A stretch of 64,000 bases of DNA from JBMDXB01 sp048594885 (GCA_048594885.1 JBMDXB010000116.1:10531-74530); one strand, 5' to 3'; counted from the first letter of the stretch, positions 15,751-24,766 are shown. Translations and numbers: made by a program. The notes: generated by a model from the letters alone, not told the origin.

Positions 15751-15798
15751 GATCCCATTGTACGGCGGCGAGAGACCTCGTCCGGTGAAACGGACGGG

Positions 15799-17328
15799 TC
15801 AGCGACGCGTGAAGTTGGCGACGATCTCGACCGCGAGGTCGGCGATCCACTGAACGGTGGCCGCCGGAATGACGAAATCGTTGGCGACGATGGAGAAGAC
15901 GACCGGCTCGCCGTCGCGCGTTCTGACGAATCCGGACAATGAACGCACGTTGGCGATCGACCCCGTCTTCGCGACGGCGTTTCCCTCGGCACGCGTCCGG
16001 CGCATGCGCGACGAGATCGTGCCGTCCTTGCCCGCGATCGGCAGCGTCGCGACGAAGGCGTCCCTGTCCCGGTCGCTCCGGTGCTTCCGCTCGAGGATGG
16101 CCGTGATCGTGGAGGGCGCGAGGTAGTTGTGGCGGGACAGTCCCGACCCATCCGCCATGACGTAGCCGTCCGACGGGATGCCCCACGACGTGAGCGTCTG
16201 ACGGACGGCGGTGAGGCCGGCCTGCGTCGTGCCCAACCCTCCACGCGCGGCACCGATCGCCTTGAGGAGCGTCTCCGCATAGAGATTCTGGCTGACCTTC
16301 ATCAGCACCGTTCCGATCTCGCGCAGCGCCGGCGACTCGGTCGATACCAGTGCACGCCGCGTGCTCGCAGTCGACGCGAGCAGCTCCGCGGCAACGTCGT
16401 CGCCGTCCACCGCGTCACCGGTGACGGCGATGCCGCGCGCCGTCAGCGCGTCCTTGACGGCCTGCGCGAGGAACAGCGTGGGATTGAGGACCGCGACGTT
16501 TCGCCGGATCGGTTTCGCGAGCGCGGGGATCGAGCCGGACACTTCGAGGATGGGAGCGTCGATCCGCCGGCGGACCTGGATGGTCTCTTCCGATCCGGAA
16601 GGACCCGTCATCGCACGCGAACGGAGGGCGTATCCACTTCCGGCCTGAAGCCGCACGAAGGCGGCGTCGCCGTCGGCCGCAGGTTCGACCGTGAGCGCCG
16701 CGATGTTCTCGTTGAACTGCAGCGCGCCCGACGGCGCCGCGTACCCCGCCTCGAGGTAATCCCACGACCAGCCCGGGCCGATCCCCTCGTCGTCAAACGT
16801 CTGGTCGTCTCCGATGAGTCGGCCGCGGATCTCGCGGACACCGGAACGCCCGAGCGCGTCTGCCCACTCGGTGAATACCGCATCCGCGCGGCCGCCGCGC
16901 GTGTTGATCGTCGGGTCGCCGTTGCTGCGGATGAAGAGATCGCCCATGAGCACGCCGTCAAGGATCGGCGCGCTCGTTTCGAGCGCCGTCGTGAACCGGT
17001 ACTCCCAACCGAGGATCTCGGCCGCCGCCGCGATCGTGACGATCTTCATGTTGGACGCCGGCATCATCAGCTTGTCCGCGTTCAACTGATAGAGCGCCTC
17101 GCCGGTTCCGAGCGAGCGGATATCGACGCCCCAGACGCCGCGCGCCATGATCGCCGCGTTGAAGACCTGCGCGAGATCCGCCTGGAGCTGACGGACGGAT
17201 TTTGATGGTCGCGCGTCGGCCCGGGCAAGCCCGGGCCCTACGTGTTCGTAGGGGCCGGCCTTGGCCGGCCCGATCCCCAGCAGGACGACCAGAGGGATCG
17301 CGCCGTACGAGCGGAGGTGGCGGGCTAT
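15799..17328 (-). CDS. dacB: D-alanyl-D-alanine carboxypeptidase/endopeptidase (PBP4, S13) with ATA start
   Basis: Periplasmic penicillin-binding protein that trims or cleaves peptidoglycan cross-links. Active-site motifs: SxxK in ASNMKI, the SxN-type motif in DGSGLSRHN, and KTG in VAKTGSIANV. The first ATG (17148) would remove the signal peptide. Reading upstream in frame gives ARHLRSYGAIPLVVLLG then GPAKAG, a convincing signal peptide, but there is no ATG, GTG or TTG; the ATA at 17328-17326 overlaps the DUF4340 stop (ATAG) and has AGGAG 5 nt before it. That gives 509 residues, normal for PBP4. A GCCGGGCAAGCCCGGG-type repeat codes for residues about 25-37. Confidence 0.85.
   Translation of the reverse strand: MARHLRSYGAIPLVVLLGIGPAKAGPYEHVGPGLARADARPSKSVRQLQADLAQVFNAAIMARGVWGVDIRSLGTGEALYQLNADKLMMPASNMKIVTIAAAAEILGWEYRFTTALETSAPILDGVLMGDLFIRSNGDPTINTRGGRADAVFTEWADALGRSGVREIRGRLIGDDQTFDDEGIGPGWSWDYLEAGYAAPSGALQFNENIAALTVEPAADGDAAFVRLQAGSGYALRSRAMTGPSGSEETIQVRRRIDAPILEVSGSIPALAKPIRRNVAVLNPTLFLAQAVKDALTARGIAVTGDAVDGDDVAAELLASTASTRRALVSTESPALREIGTVLMKVSQNLYAETLLKAIGAARGGLGTTQAGLTAVRQTLTSWGIPSDGYVMADGSGLSRHNYLAPSTITAILERKHRSDRDRDAFVATLPIAGKDGTISSRMRRTRAEGNAVAKTGSIANVRSLSGFVRTRDGEPVVFSIVANDFVIPAATVQWIADLAVEIVANFTRR
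17215..17272. repeat. GCCCGGGCAAGCCCGGGC / GGCCGGCCTTGGCCGGCC repeat
   Basis: Two linked palindromes, joined by CTACGTGTTCGTAG, inside the presumed 5' coding region of dacB. Related to the repeat pair at 36.6 kb. Confidence 0.8.
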
Positions 17329-18674
17329 TTCAGCTCCTGGAGCGCTTTGATGATGGAGTCGAGGGTGGAGGCCTGAACCTTCGCGGCGCCGGGCTCGCCG
17401 GCGCGCGACGCAAACGCATCAGCCCCGCTGCGCGCGAACGCGACGCGGTCTTCCTTCTTGCCTTCGTCGAACTTGATGACGATCGACAGCTCAGGCTTTG
17501 CCAGCGCCTTCGTCGCTGCCTGCGCGTCCTTACCGTCGACGTACGTGTCGGCGCGGGCGCCCGTCGCGGCGCTCAGCAGCGCGTCGATCTTGGCATTGTC
17601 GATGTCACGCGCCGACGGCGCCGTCTGACGCCATTTCTCTTCTTCCTTCCCGTCCTTGTCCTTGACCTTCGTCTTCTCGAAGGCGACCGTCTGGCCGGCT
17701 CGCGTGACCTCCATGTGCGTCGAGTTGAACGCACGCGCGTCGAAGAGGTCCTTCTGGCGGAAGTCTCCTGGCGTCTTCTTCAGCTCGTCGAGGAGCGAGG
17801 ACTCCACGGTGAAGACCGCGGGCCGCGCGAGATCCTTGGCGTAGACGTCGCCCGATTCCGCCTTCTTGCCGAAGATGATCGTGGCCTGCGACGAGCCGGT
17901 GCCGATTCTGACCGTCGCGTCCGGCTTGTCGAGGCCGTACTCCTTGAGATCCGCCGGTTCCGCGGCGACGAGCGATTTCATCTGCAGCGTGCCGAGGCGG
18001 CCGATGACGCCCTCGACCGTGGAGTAATCCGCCCGCGCCGCAACGGGCGCGGCCAGGCGCCACTCGTTGTCGGCTTTCACGACCTTCATCTGCCGATCCG
18101 CCGTGACGACTTCGACGGCGTCGATCTTGTCGCGATCGAGCTTCAGCGCCGCCTTGTCCCGTAGATCGAACGTCGTCCGGTTGAAGGTGGAATCGAGGTA
18201 CGAGGAGATGAGGAAGACCTTCTTCTGATCCGCGAGCCTGGCGTAGACGTCCGTGCCGGGCGGCGTCTTCTGGCCGATGTGGAGCGTCTGCTGCTTGCCA
18301 TCCGCCTTGAACGAGACTTCCACGCGAGCGGGCTCGAGCCCGTAGGCGGTGAGATCCGACGCGTTCTCGTCGATGACGCGCTGGATCTCGAGCCGCGAAA
18401 GATTGGACGTCAGCCCCGACACTTCGGCGTCGTCCGGCTTCGCCGGCCCCGGCGCCACGATCTGCCAGTCGTTGCCGCTCTTCTTCAGCGTCGTCCGTTC
18501 GCCGGACTCCGACTTGACGGAGATCTCCTCGATCTTCTCCGCCTCGACCGTGAACACCTTGTCGCGCTTCTCGCTGTCTTCACCGGGTGTCTTCTTCGAA
18601 TCGACGAAATAGAGATACGCGCCCAGCGCAATCAGGATCGCGAGCATTCCGACGAAGGATCGCAGCCCACGCAT
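17325..18674 (-). CDS. DUF4340 protein of a Gld-type ABC operon
   Basis: A 449-residue protein with an N-terminal membrane helix (LAILIALGAYLYFVD) and two or three copies of the DUF4340 fold (VFTVEAEKIEEISVKSES, WRLAAPVAARADYSTVEGVI, VFTVESSLLDELKK). Family members almost always follow a GldG-like gene, as here, and are thought to be an extracytoplasmic part of the transporter. The start is directly adjacent to the preceding stop and it shares bases with the next start. Confidence 0.87.
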   Translation of the reverse strand: MRGLRSFVGMLAILIALGAYLYFVDSKKTPGEDSEKRDKVFTVEAEKIEEISVKSESGERTTLKKSGNDWQIVAPGPAKPDDAEVSGLTSNLSRLEIQRVIDENASDLTAYGLEPARVEVSFKADGKQQTLHIGQKTPPGTDVYARLADQKKVFLISSYLDSTFNRTTFDLRDKAALKLDRDKIDAVEVVTADRQMKVVKADNEWRLAAPVAARADYSTVEGVIGRLGTLQMKSLVAAEPADLKEYGLDKPDATVRIGTGSSQATIIFGKKAESGDVYAKDLARPAVFTVESSLLDELKKTPGDFRQKDLFDARAFNSTHMEVTRAGQTVAFEKTKVKDKDGKEEEKWRQTAPSARDIDNAKIDALLSAATGARADTYVDGKDAQAATKALAKPELSIVIKFDEGKKEDRVAFARSGADAFASRAGEPGAAKVQASTLDSIIKALQELK

Positions 18675-20309
18675 TTACCGCCTCCGCCACCACGTCCAGA
18701 TGCCCGTCACGAGGATCAGGCCCGGAATGACTACAACGGTCAGCCAGAACGTCACGATCTGCTGATCGGCCGTCATCGTGATGCGGCGATCCTCCGGATC
18801 GCGCGGCCGGATCGCGATCATGTTCTCCTGCTGACCGAGCCAGTTGACCGCGTTCAGGAACAGATCGCTGTTGCCCTCGAAGCCCGCGATGCTGTTCGAA
18901 GCGAAGTCGGAATCGCCGAACACCACGATGCGCGACTCCGGCTTCGGCGCGTCGTCCTTCTTGTCGCCGGCGTCGCCTGCCGGCGCGGGCACGTCCGTCG
19001 CCGGCGCCGACACCGCCGCTGCCAGCGACAGCGGCCCTTCCTTGTCCCCCTTGTCGGGGTCGAACGAGACCTTACCTTCCTTGAGCAGCCGCGCCACGTC
19101 CGATTCGGCCCAACTGCTCTTCGTTGTCTCGACGAGCGTCTGCGCGGATCGGCCCTCTGCACCGGCCGACGCCGGCGAGATTACCCGCGCGAGCCGGTAG
19201 ACACTGTAGCGGCGGAAGCCCTGCATGATCGGGTGCTGGGTGTACTTCGCCGCGAGCACGTAGGTCCCGTCACCGCCTCGCACCGGCGCAAGCGCCGCCA
19301 GCTCGATCGCCTCGCCCTTGGGGACCGCCGCGTCCTGCGGCGCGTGCACGACGACGCCGGATCCGACTTCGATCGCCCATTCCTTCAGCAGCGCGGTGAT
19401 GTTCGTCAACTCAGGCGCGCCGACGCGATCCGGCGGATCCAGCATGAACAGGATCTTGCCGCCCCTGGCGAGGTACTTCTTCGCGGCATCGACCTCGTTC
19501 GGCAGGAAGTCGGATTTCGGCCCGGCGGCGATCAGGAGCGTCGCGTCGGCGGGAATCTCCTTCTGTTGGGCGAGCACGATCGTGCTGTGCTCGAAGTTCT
19601 GCGACTTCAGCAGCGACGCAACGCCCGCGTACCCGTTGGCGTCGGACTCGTCCGGCGACCGCTCGCCGTGCCCCTGGACGAAATACGCCTTGTTCTGCCT
19701 GCCCTGAACGACCTTCACGAGCCCGTTCGTCAGCTCCTGCTCGGCGTCGCCGGTCACGCGTTCCACGCGTCCCTCGTACTCGAGGACGACGGTGTTCAGC
19801 GACGCGATCTGATACTGATTCGCCTGCCGCGGATCGCGCTCGGGATCGATGTACTGGATGGCGATCTGCTTCGCGTAGTGCTGGTACTCCTCGAGCCGCT
19901 CGCGGAACCGCGGGAACTCCTCGGACCGCGCGAAGACTTTGATCTGCAGCGGCTTGTCGAGGCCCTGGAGCACCTTCTTCGTCTGATCCGACAGCGAGAA
20001 CTGTTTGGCCGCGGTCAGGTCCCAGCGTTTGGTGTGGCGGACGCCGAGGTAGTTGATCGCCGCGAGGATGGCGATGACGACGAGGACGCTGGCTCCGGCG
20101 AGGGTCCCGAATCGCGCATGGCGGCCGGAGAACGACCGCGCGATCTGTCGCCATTCGCTGAGGATGTAGAGCAGCACGCAGACGAGGCCGGCCAGCGCGA
20201 GCCGGAACCGCCACGGATCCCATTCGGGCTTGAGGAACTTGATGGCCACGGCCGCGAACACCAGCGCGACGCCGAGCCATCCGAGGAGTCCGAGAATTCG
20301 TTTGAGCAT
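18675..20309 (-). CDS. GldG-like ABC transporter auxiliary protein
   Basis: A 544-residue protein with three N-terminal membrane helices (residues about 5-25, 37-52 and 70-88), a large soluble domain (FSLSDQTKKVLQGLDKPLQIKVFA, PERDPRQANQYQI, GHGERSPDE, GGKILFMLDPPDR) and a C-terminal helix (FWLTVVVIPGLILVTGIWTWWRRR). This is the layout of GldG/ABC_transp_aux (PF09822) proteins, which partner an ATPase and a permease. The N-terminal ATG directly follows the permease stop. Confidence 0.9.
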   Translation of the reverse strand: MLKRILGLLGWLGVALVFAAVAIKFLKPEWDPWRFRLALAGLVCVLLYILSEWRQIARSFSGRHARFGTLAGASVLVVIAILAAINYLGVRHTKRWDLTAAKQFSLSDQTKKVLQGLDKPLQIKVFARSEEFPRFRERLEEYQHYAKQIAIQYIDPERDPRQANQYQIASLNTVVLEYEGRVERVTGDAEQELTNGLVKVVQGRQNKAYFVQGHGERSPDESDANGYAGVASLLKSQNFEHSTIVLAQQKEIPADATLLIAAGPKSDFLPNEVDAAKKYLARGGKILFMLDPPDRVGAPELTNITALLKEWAIEVGSGVVVHAPQDAAVPKGEAIELAALAPVRGGDGTYVLAAKYTQHPIMQGFRRYSVYRLARVISPASAGAEGRSAQTLVETTKSSWAESDVARLLKEGKVSFDPDKGDKEGPLSLAAAVSAPATDVPAPAGDAGDKKDDAPKPESRIVVFGDSDFASNSIAGFEGNSDLFLNAVNWLGQQENMIAIRPRDPEDRRITMTADQQIVTFWLTVVVIPGLILVTGIWTWWRRR

Positions 20310-21071
20310 CTATCCTCTCCACCGCTCCACGTCCACCGACTTCGCGGTGAGGAACAACCCGAGCGTGATGAAGCTGAGGTAGTAGACCAGATGTTTCGTG
20401 TCGATGATGCCGCGCGCGAAATCATCGAAATGCTCGATCACCGACAGGTGACTGACGATGTCGCGCGTCATGCCGGAGCCGCCTTCGCCGAACCAGCCGA
20501 TGATCCAGAGCGTCAGGAACGCGGCGAACGTCAGGAAGCCGGCGACGATCTGGTTCTTCGTCGTGCTCGAGATGAACAACCCGAGTGAAATGAACGCCGA
20601 GCCGAGCAGCAGCAGCCCGAGATACCCGGTCAGCACCGGCTTCAGCTCGGGATCGCCGAAGTAGAACAGGATCGCCATGTAGACGACCGTCACGGCGAGC
20701 ATGCACAGATAGAGCGCCACGGCGCCGAGGAACTTGCCGACGATGATCTGCGCATCGGTGACCGGCGACGTCAGCAGCAGCTCGATCGTGCCGGACCGCT
20801 TCTCTTCCGAGTACGTCCGCATCGTGATCATCGGCATCACGAACAGGATGATCACCGCGGCGTTCTGCAGCAGTCCGCGGATCATCGCCTGGTTGACGTT
20901 CACGTTGCCGCCGAACTGCGACATCTGCAGACTCTGGCGGAGGAACGCCTGGAGGTACAGGTAGAAGAACACGCCGAACAGCAGCGCGAACAGGCCGATG
21001 AAGAAGTACGCGATCGGCGACGCGAAGTAGGAGCGCAGCTCCTTGCGGGCGATGGCGAGCACGTTACTCAT
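20310..21071 (-). CDS. ABC-2 type permease (GldF-like)
   Basis: A 253-residue integral membrane protein with six hydrophobic segments, starting VLAIARKELRSYFASPIAYFFIGLFALLFG, the typical GldF/ABC-2 opening, and containing RTYSEEKRSGTIELLLTSPVTD, the coupling helix signature of the family. Transports an unknown substrate with the adjacent ATPase. The gene overlaps the ATPase gene by 8 bp. Confidence 0.92.
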   Translation of the reverse strand: MSNVLAIARKELRSYFASPIAYFFIGLFALLFGVFFYLYLQAFLRQSLQMSQFGGNVNVNQAMIRGLLQNAAVIILFVMPMITMRTYSEEKRSGTIELLLTSPVTDAQIIVGKFLGAVALYLCMLAVTVVYMAILFYFGDPELKPVLTGYLGLLLLGSAFISLGLFISSTTKNQIVAGFLTFAAFLTLWIIGWFGEGGSGMTRDIVSHLSVIEHFDDFARGIIDTKHLVYYLSFITLGLFLTAKSVDVERWRG

Positions 21072-22047
21072 TGGGCGTCTCCGGTGCGGGTGTCTGTGCG
21101 GCGGTGGCCGCGGCCGTCTCGTCGGTCGTCAACTGCAGGAAGATCTCCTCGAGGCTCATGCGCATCGGGCGCAGCTCCAGCAGCCCCCAGCCGCGGTTGA
21201 CGACCGTCCGCGCGATCTCACGGCGCACGTCGGTGCCGTGCTGGCTCTCGACCTCGAACGCGCCCGTCACGCCGCGATGATCGGCGGCCACGACCCGTGT
21301 TACGCCGGCGAGCGTCGATAGCGCGGAGACGACGTCCGCTCCCGGCGCGTCCACCTGCACGTACATCGTCTCGGCGCCGCGCAGCCGCGCCGTGAGGTTC
21401 TCGGGCGAGTCGACGGCCACCACGCGTCCCTTGTTGATGATGACGACGCGCTGGCAGGTCTGCGCGACCTCCGGGAGGATGTGCGTGCTCAGGATGATCG
21501 TGTGATCGCCGGCGAGATTCCGAATGAGCTCGCGCACCTCGATGATCTGCTTCGGGTCGAGGCCCGCCGTCGGCTCGTCGAGGATCAACACCTCCGGGTT
21601 GTGAATCAGCGCCTGCGCGAGGCCGACGCGCTGGCGGTACCCCTTGGAGAGTTTCGCGCAGTGGCGATCCGCCATGTCCGTGATGTGCGTCCGCTCGATC
21701 ACCGACTTGACGCGGTCGCGGCGCTCGCGCGCGGGCACGCCCTTGATGCGCGCCACGAAGTCGACGTATTCGCGCACGGTCATGTCCGGGTAGAGCGGCG
21801 GCGTCTCGGGCAGGTAGCCGGTGCGCCGTTTCGCCTCGACGGGCTGGTCGAAGACGTCGTAACCGGCGACGGTCGCGCGGCCCTCGGAGGCCGGCATGTA
21901 GCCCGTCAGAATCCTCATCGTCGTGGTCTTGCCGGCGCCGTTCGGGCCGAGAAAGCCGAGGATTTCGCCGCGCTCCACGCGGAAGCTCACATCATCCACG
22001 GCGGTGACGCGGCCGTAGCGCTTGGTGACGTGCTGGACCTCAATCAC
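21064..22047 (-). CDS. ABC transporter ATP-binding protein (GldA-like)
   Basis: A 327-residue ATPase with Walker A GPNGAGKTTT, Q-loop YLPETPPLYPDMTV, signature LSKGYRQRVGLAQAL, Walker B VLILDEPTAGLDP and switch His in ILSTHILPEV, plus a C-terminal extension of about 100 residues typical of GldA/NatA-like subunits. First gene of the minus-strand operon running down to dacB. In Bacteroidetes GldAFG supports gliding, but homologues occur widely in non-gliding bacteria. Confidence 0.93.
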   Translation of the reverse strand: MIEVQHVTKRYGRVTAVDDVSFRVERGEILGFLGPNGAGKTTTMRILTGYMPASEGRATVAGYDVFDQPVEAKRRTGYLPETPPLYPDMTVREYVDFVARIKGVPARERRDRVKSVIERTHITDMADRHCAKLSKGYRQRVGLAQALIHNPEVLILDEPTAGLDPKQIIEVRELIRNLAGDHTIILSTHILPEVAQTCQRVVIINKGRVVAVDSPENLTARLRGAETMYVQVDAPGADVVSALSTLAGVTRVVAADHRGVTGAFEVESQHGTDVRREIARTVVNRGWGLLELRPMRMSLEEIFLQLTTDETAAATAAQTPAPETPNE

Positions 22048-22164
22048 GGGGACGGTCTCCAGTTGGACAGGTAATGTATAGACGGCACGCTGATTAGCGG
22101 GCCAAATCCGGATACTACCGAGTGCGCCAAAAAAGTGTCAAGTTCGCCTGAGCTGTCGGTTGCT

Positions 22165-22194
22165 TTGGCCCCGGTGTGTCCGGTAGGCTATATA
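22165..22194 (+). promoter_or_regulatory. Sigma-70-like promoter of arsR-zntA
   Basis: TTGGCC (22165-22170), an 18-bp spacer and TATATA (22189-22194). The -10 lies inside the operator palindrome, so the bound repressor would block RNA polymerase. Confidence 0.6.
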
Positions 22195-22213
22195 TGAGCA
22201 GTTGCTCATATAT
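22190..22213. promoter_or_regulatory. ArsR/SmtB-type operator palindrome
   Basis: Perfect inverted repeat with 11-bp arms (ATATATGAGCA and its complement) separated by GT. This is the 12-2-12 layout of SmtB/ZiaR/CadC operators, whose core is ATGARYA-NN-TRYTCAT. It ends 4 bp before the ATG of the arsR-family gene and overlaps the -10 box. Confidence 0.9.
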
Positions 22214-22217
22214 TCAG

Positions 22218-22514
22218 ATGTCTGACCTGACGCCCAACGCGATAGAACGGCTCGCCGACACCTTCCGCGTGCTCGGCGATCCCACCCGCGTCCGCATTCT
22301 CGACACGTTGTCGGCAGGCGAGCGTTGCGTCTGCGCAATCGCCGACAGCGTCGGCATCAGCGAATCGGCCGTCTCGCATCAGCTGCGCCTCTTGCGCAGC
22401 ATGAGGCTGGTGCGCCCGCGCCGCGCCGGAAGGCTCGTGTACTACAGCCTCGACGATCACCACATCATCGAGTTGTTGCGGCAGGGGCTCGTCCACGTAC
22501 AGGAGGCGCGGTAG
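22218..22514 (+). CDS. ArsR/SmtB-family metal-sensing repressor
   Basis: A 98-residue winged-helix repressor. The DNA-recognition helix is SESAVSHQLRLLRSMRLV. Two metal sites are apparent: the CVC pair in ERCVCAIA (alpha-3, as in CadC/ArsR) and the alpha-5 pattern D-x-H-x10-H-x2-E (DHHIIELLRQGLVHVQE), as in SmtB. It should release DNA on binding Zn, Cd or Pb. The ATG at 22218 lies just after the operator; the upstream GTG at 22176 would lie within the promoter and is rejected. The stop overlaps the ATPase start by one base. Confidence 0.93.
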   Translation: MSDLTPNAIERLADTFRVLGDPTRVRILDTLSAGERCVCAIADSVGISESAVSHQLRLLRSMRLVRPRRAGRLVYYSLDDHHIIELLRQGLVHVQEAR

Positions 22515-24637
22515 TGGCGTCCGCATCCGCCTGCCCCGTCTGCGAGCTGCACGCCGAATCGACGTTCAAGGTCGAGGGGATGGACTGCCACGAGGAAGTG
22601 GCGCTCCTCGAACGCCGGCTGAAGAAGCTCGAAGGGCTCGAAGCGTTCGACGCCGACGTCATGGCGCAACGGCTGCGCATCAAGTACGACGCCGCGAAGC
22701 TGACGACGTCGGGCATCGCCGAAGCGGTCGCGCAGACTGGCATGCGCGCGTGGCTGGAACACGAGGAGCCCGCGCCCGCGGCCTCCGCCGCCTCGCGCCA
22801 GCGTCTCGTGCTGCTGTCCGGTGTCGCGCTCGGCGCCGGGCTGATCCTGCTCGTGACACAGCCGTCGCTGTCGTGGATCCCGTTCGTCCTCTCGATCGGG
22901 CTCGGCGGCATCCACACGGCGCGGCGCGCGTTCGCGTCCGTTCGGGCCGGCGTCCTCGACATCTACGTGCTGATGATGGTCGCCGTCGCCGGCGCGATGG
23001 TGCTCGGCGAGTGGTCCGAAGGCGCCTCCGTCATCTTCCTCTTCGCGCTCGCGCAACTGCTCGAGGCGCGCGCCATGGACCGCGCGCGGGGCGCGATCCG
23101 CGCGCTGATGGATCTCACGCCGGCCGAAGCGCTGGTTCGCCGCGGCGGCGCCGAAGCGAGAGTCGCGGCCGACGACGTCAGGGTGGGCGAGACGGTGATC
23201 GTCAGGCCGGGAGAAAAGATTCCGCTCGACGGGAAGGTGATCGTCGGCGACAGCCACGTGAACCAGGCGCCCGTGACCGGCGAATCGCTGCCGGTGGAGA
23301 AGACGGCGGGCGACGACGTGTTTGCCGGCACGATCAACGGCCGCGGCGCGCTCGAGGTCGTCGTCACGCGGCCGCGGCGCGACTCGACGCTCGCGCACAT
23401 CATCCACCTCGTCGAGCGGGCGCAGGCGCAGCGCGCGCCCAGCCAGACGTTCGTCGAGCGCTTCGCGCGCATCTACACGCCGGCCGTTCTTGCCGTCGCC
23501 GTCCTCGTCGCGCTCGTGCCGCCGCTGCTGTTCGACGCGCCGTGGAGCGTGTGGGTCTACCGCTCGCTCGTGCTGCTCGTCATTTCCTGTCCGTGCGCGC
23601 TCGTCATCTCGACGCCGGTGTCCATCGTCTCGGCGCTGGCGGCGGCCGCGCGCAAGGGCGTGCTGATCAAAGGGGGCGCGCGGCTCGAGCGGCTCGCGGA
23701 CGTGCGCTGCGTCGCGTTCGACAAGACCGGGACGTTGACCAAGGGCAAGCTCACCGTCGTCGACGTGATGCCGGTCAACAGCGCCGGGCGCATCGACATC
23801 CTGCGAGCCGCCGCGTCGCTCGAGCAGCGGTCGGAGCATCCGATCGGACGCGCGATCGTGGAGCGTGCGTCGGCTGAGCGCGTTGCGCTCGCGCCCGTCG
23901 ATCGATTCCACGCGCTCCCCGGACGTGGAGCGGAAGCGACGATCGATTCGCAGACGGTCGTTGTCGGCAGCCATCGGCTCTTCGAGGAACGCGGGATGTG
24001 CTCGGCGGACGTCGAGAGCGTGCTCGAACGCTTGTCGGCGACGGGGCAGAGCACCGTCATCGTCGGCGCCGGCGGGCGGCCGATTGGCGTCATCGGCGTG
24101 GCCGACGAAGCGCGCGAAGCGGGCCCGGACGCGATCGACATGTTGCGGCGGCAGGGTGTCGAGCACGTCGTGCTGCTGACGGGCGATCACGAGGACGCGG
24201 CGCGAACGCTCGCGGCGCGGCTCGGGGTCGATGATTTCAGGGCCGATCTGTTGCCGGAGGACAAGGTCGCGGCGGTGAACGAGTTGCGCGAGCGTTACGG
24301 CGTCCTGGCGATGGTTGGTGACGGCGTGAACGACGCACCGGCGCTGGCCACCGCCGATGTCGGCATCGCGATGGGCGCCGCGGGAACGGACGCGGCGCTC
24401 GAGACCGCGGACGTTGCGCTCATGGCGGACGAGCTCCTCAAGATCCCCTACGCGGTTCGCCTGAGCCGTGCCACGTCGCGCACGATCCGCGCGAATATCG
24501 GCTTCTCCATCGTGCTGAAGGCCGCGTTCCTGGTGATGGCTGTCGCCGGCGCCGCGACGCTGTGGATGGCCGTCGCCGCCGACATGGGCGCGTCGCTGGT
24601 CGTCATCGCCAACGCCCTGCGTCTACTGCGCGAATAG
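22514..24637 (+). CDS. zntA: Zn/Cd/Pb-exporting P1B-type ATPase
   Basis: A 707-residue heavy-metal translocating P-type ATPase. Domains: a short Cys-rich start (CPVC), one HMA-like domain with GMDCHEE in place of CxxC, membrane helices, the metal-site motif SCPCALVIS, phosphorylation site DKTGTLTKG, SEHPIG, and the hinge GDGVNDAPAL. The CPC motif and the context fit subgroup P1B-2 (Zn, Cd, Pb). The GTG start (22514) overlaps the TAG of the sensor gene, so the two are co-translated and controlled by the operator upstream. Confidence 0.94.
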   Translation: MASASACPVCELHAESTFKVEGMDCHEEVALLERRLKKLEGLEAFDADVMAQRLRIKYDAAKLTTSGIAEAVAQTGMRAWLEHEEPAPAASAASRQRLVLLSGVALGAGLILLVTQPSLSWIPFVLSIGLGGIHTARRAFASVRAGVLDIYVLMMVAVAGAMVLGEWSEGASVIFLFALAQLLEARAMDRARGAIRALMDLTPAEALVRRGGAEARVAADDVRVGETVIVRPGEKIPLDGKVIVGDSHVNQAPVTGESLPVEKTAGDDVFAGTINGRGALEVVVTRPRRDSTLAHIIHLVERAQAQRAPSQTFVERFARIYTPAVLAVAVLVALVPPLLFDAPWSVWVYRSLVLLVISCPCALVISTPVSIVSALAAAARKGVLIKGGARLERLADVRCVAFDKTGTLTKGKLTVVDVMPVNSAGRIDILRAAASLEQRSEHPIGRAIVERASAERVALAPVDRFHALPGRGAEATIDSQTVVVGSHRLFEERGMCSADVESVLERLSATGQSTVIVGAGGRPIGVIGVADEAREAGPDAIDMLRRQGVEHVVLLTGDHEDAARTLAARLGVDDFRADLLPEDKVAAVNELRERYGVLAMVGDGVNDAPALATADVGIAMGAAGTDAALETADVALMADELLKIPYAVRLSRATSRTIRANIGFSIVLKAAFLVMAVAGAATLWMAVAADMGASLVVIANALRLLRE

Positions 24638-24638
24638 A

Positions 24639-24755
24639 AAACCGTGACACTCACCGTTTCTCAAAACGAGACACGCGACGTGGCAAATCCTGCGTACGTC
24701 GCAATTTCTCGAACGCGCCGTGTTCCATTTTGAGAAACGGTGAGTGTCACGGTTT
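24639..24755. repeat. 28-bp inverted repeat element with 61-bp spacer
   Basis: Perfect 28-bp inverted arms at 24639-24666 and 24728-24755 (AAACCGTGACACTCACCGTT at the outer end) enclose a 61-bp centre. It starts one base after the ATPase stop and ends just before the next gene's stop on the other strand, so it separates two convergent genes. It could serve as a bidirectional terminator-like hairpin or be a miniature mobile element; no flanking duplication was found. Confidence 0.9.
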
Positions 24756-24766
24756 CTCAGGCTCAG

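Noticed and set aside
18279..20588. Open frame of 769 codons on the plus strand
   Set aside because: Antisense to the GldG and DUF4340 genes, which have clear family features; shadow frame.
22176..22217. Upstream GTG start for the ArsR-family gene
   Set aside because: Would encode the operator and promoter; ATG at 22218 gives the normal family N-terminus.
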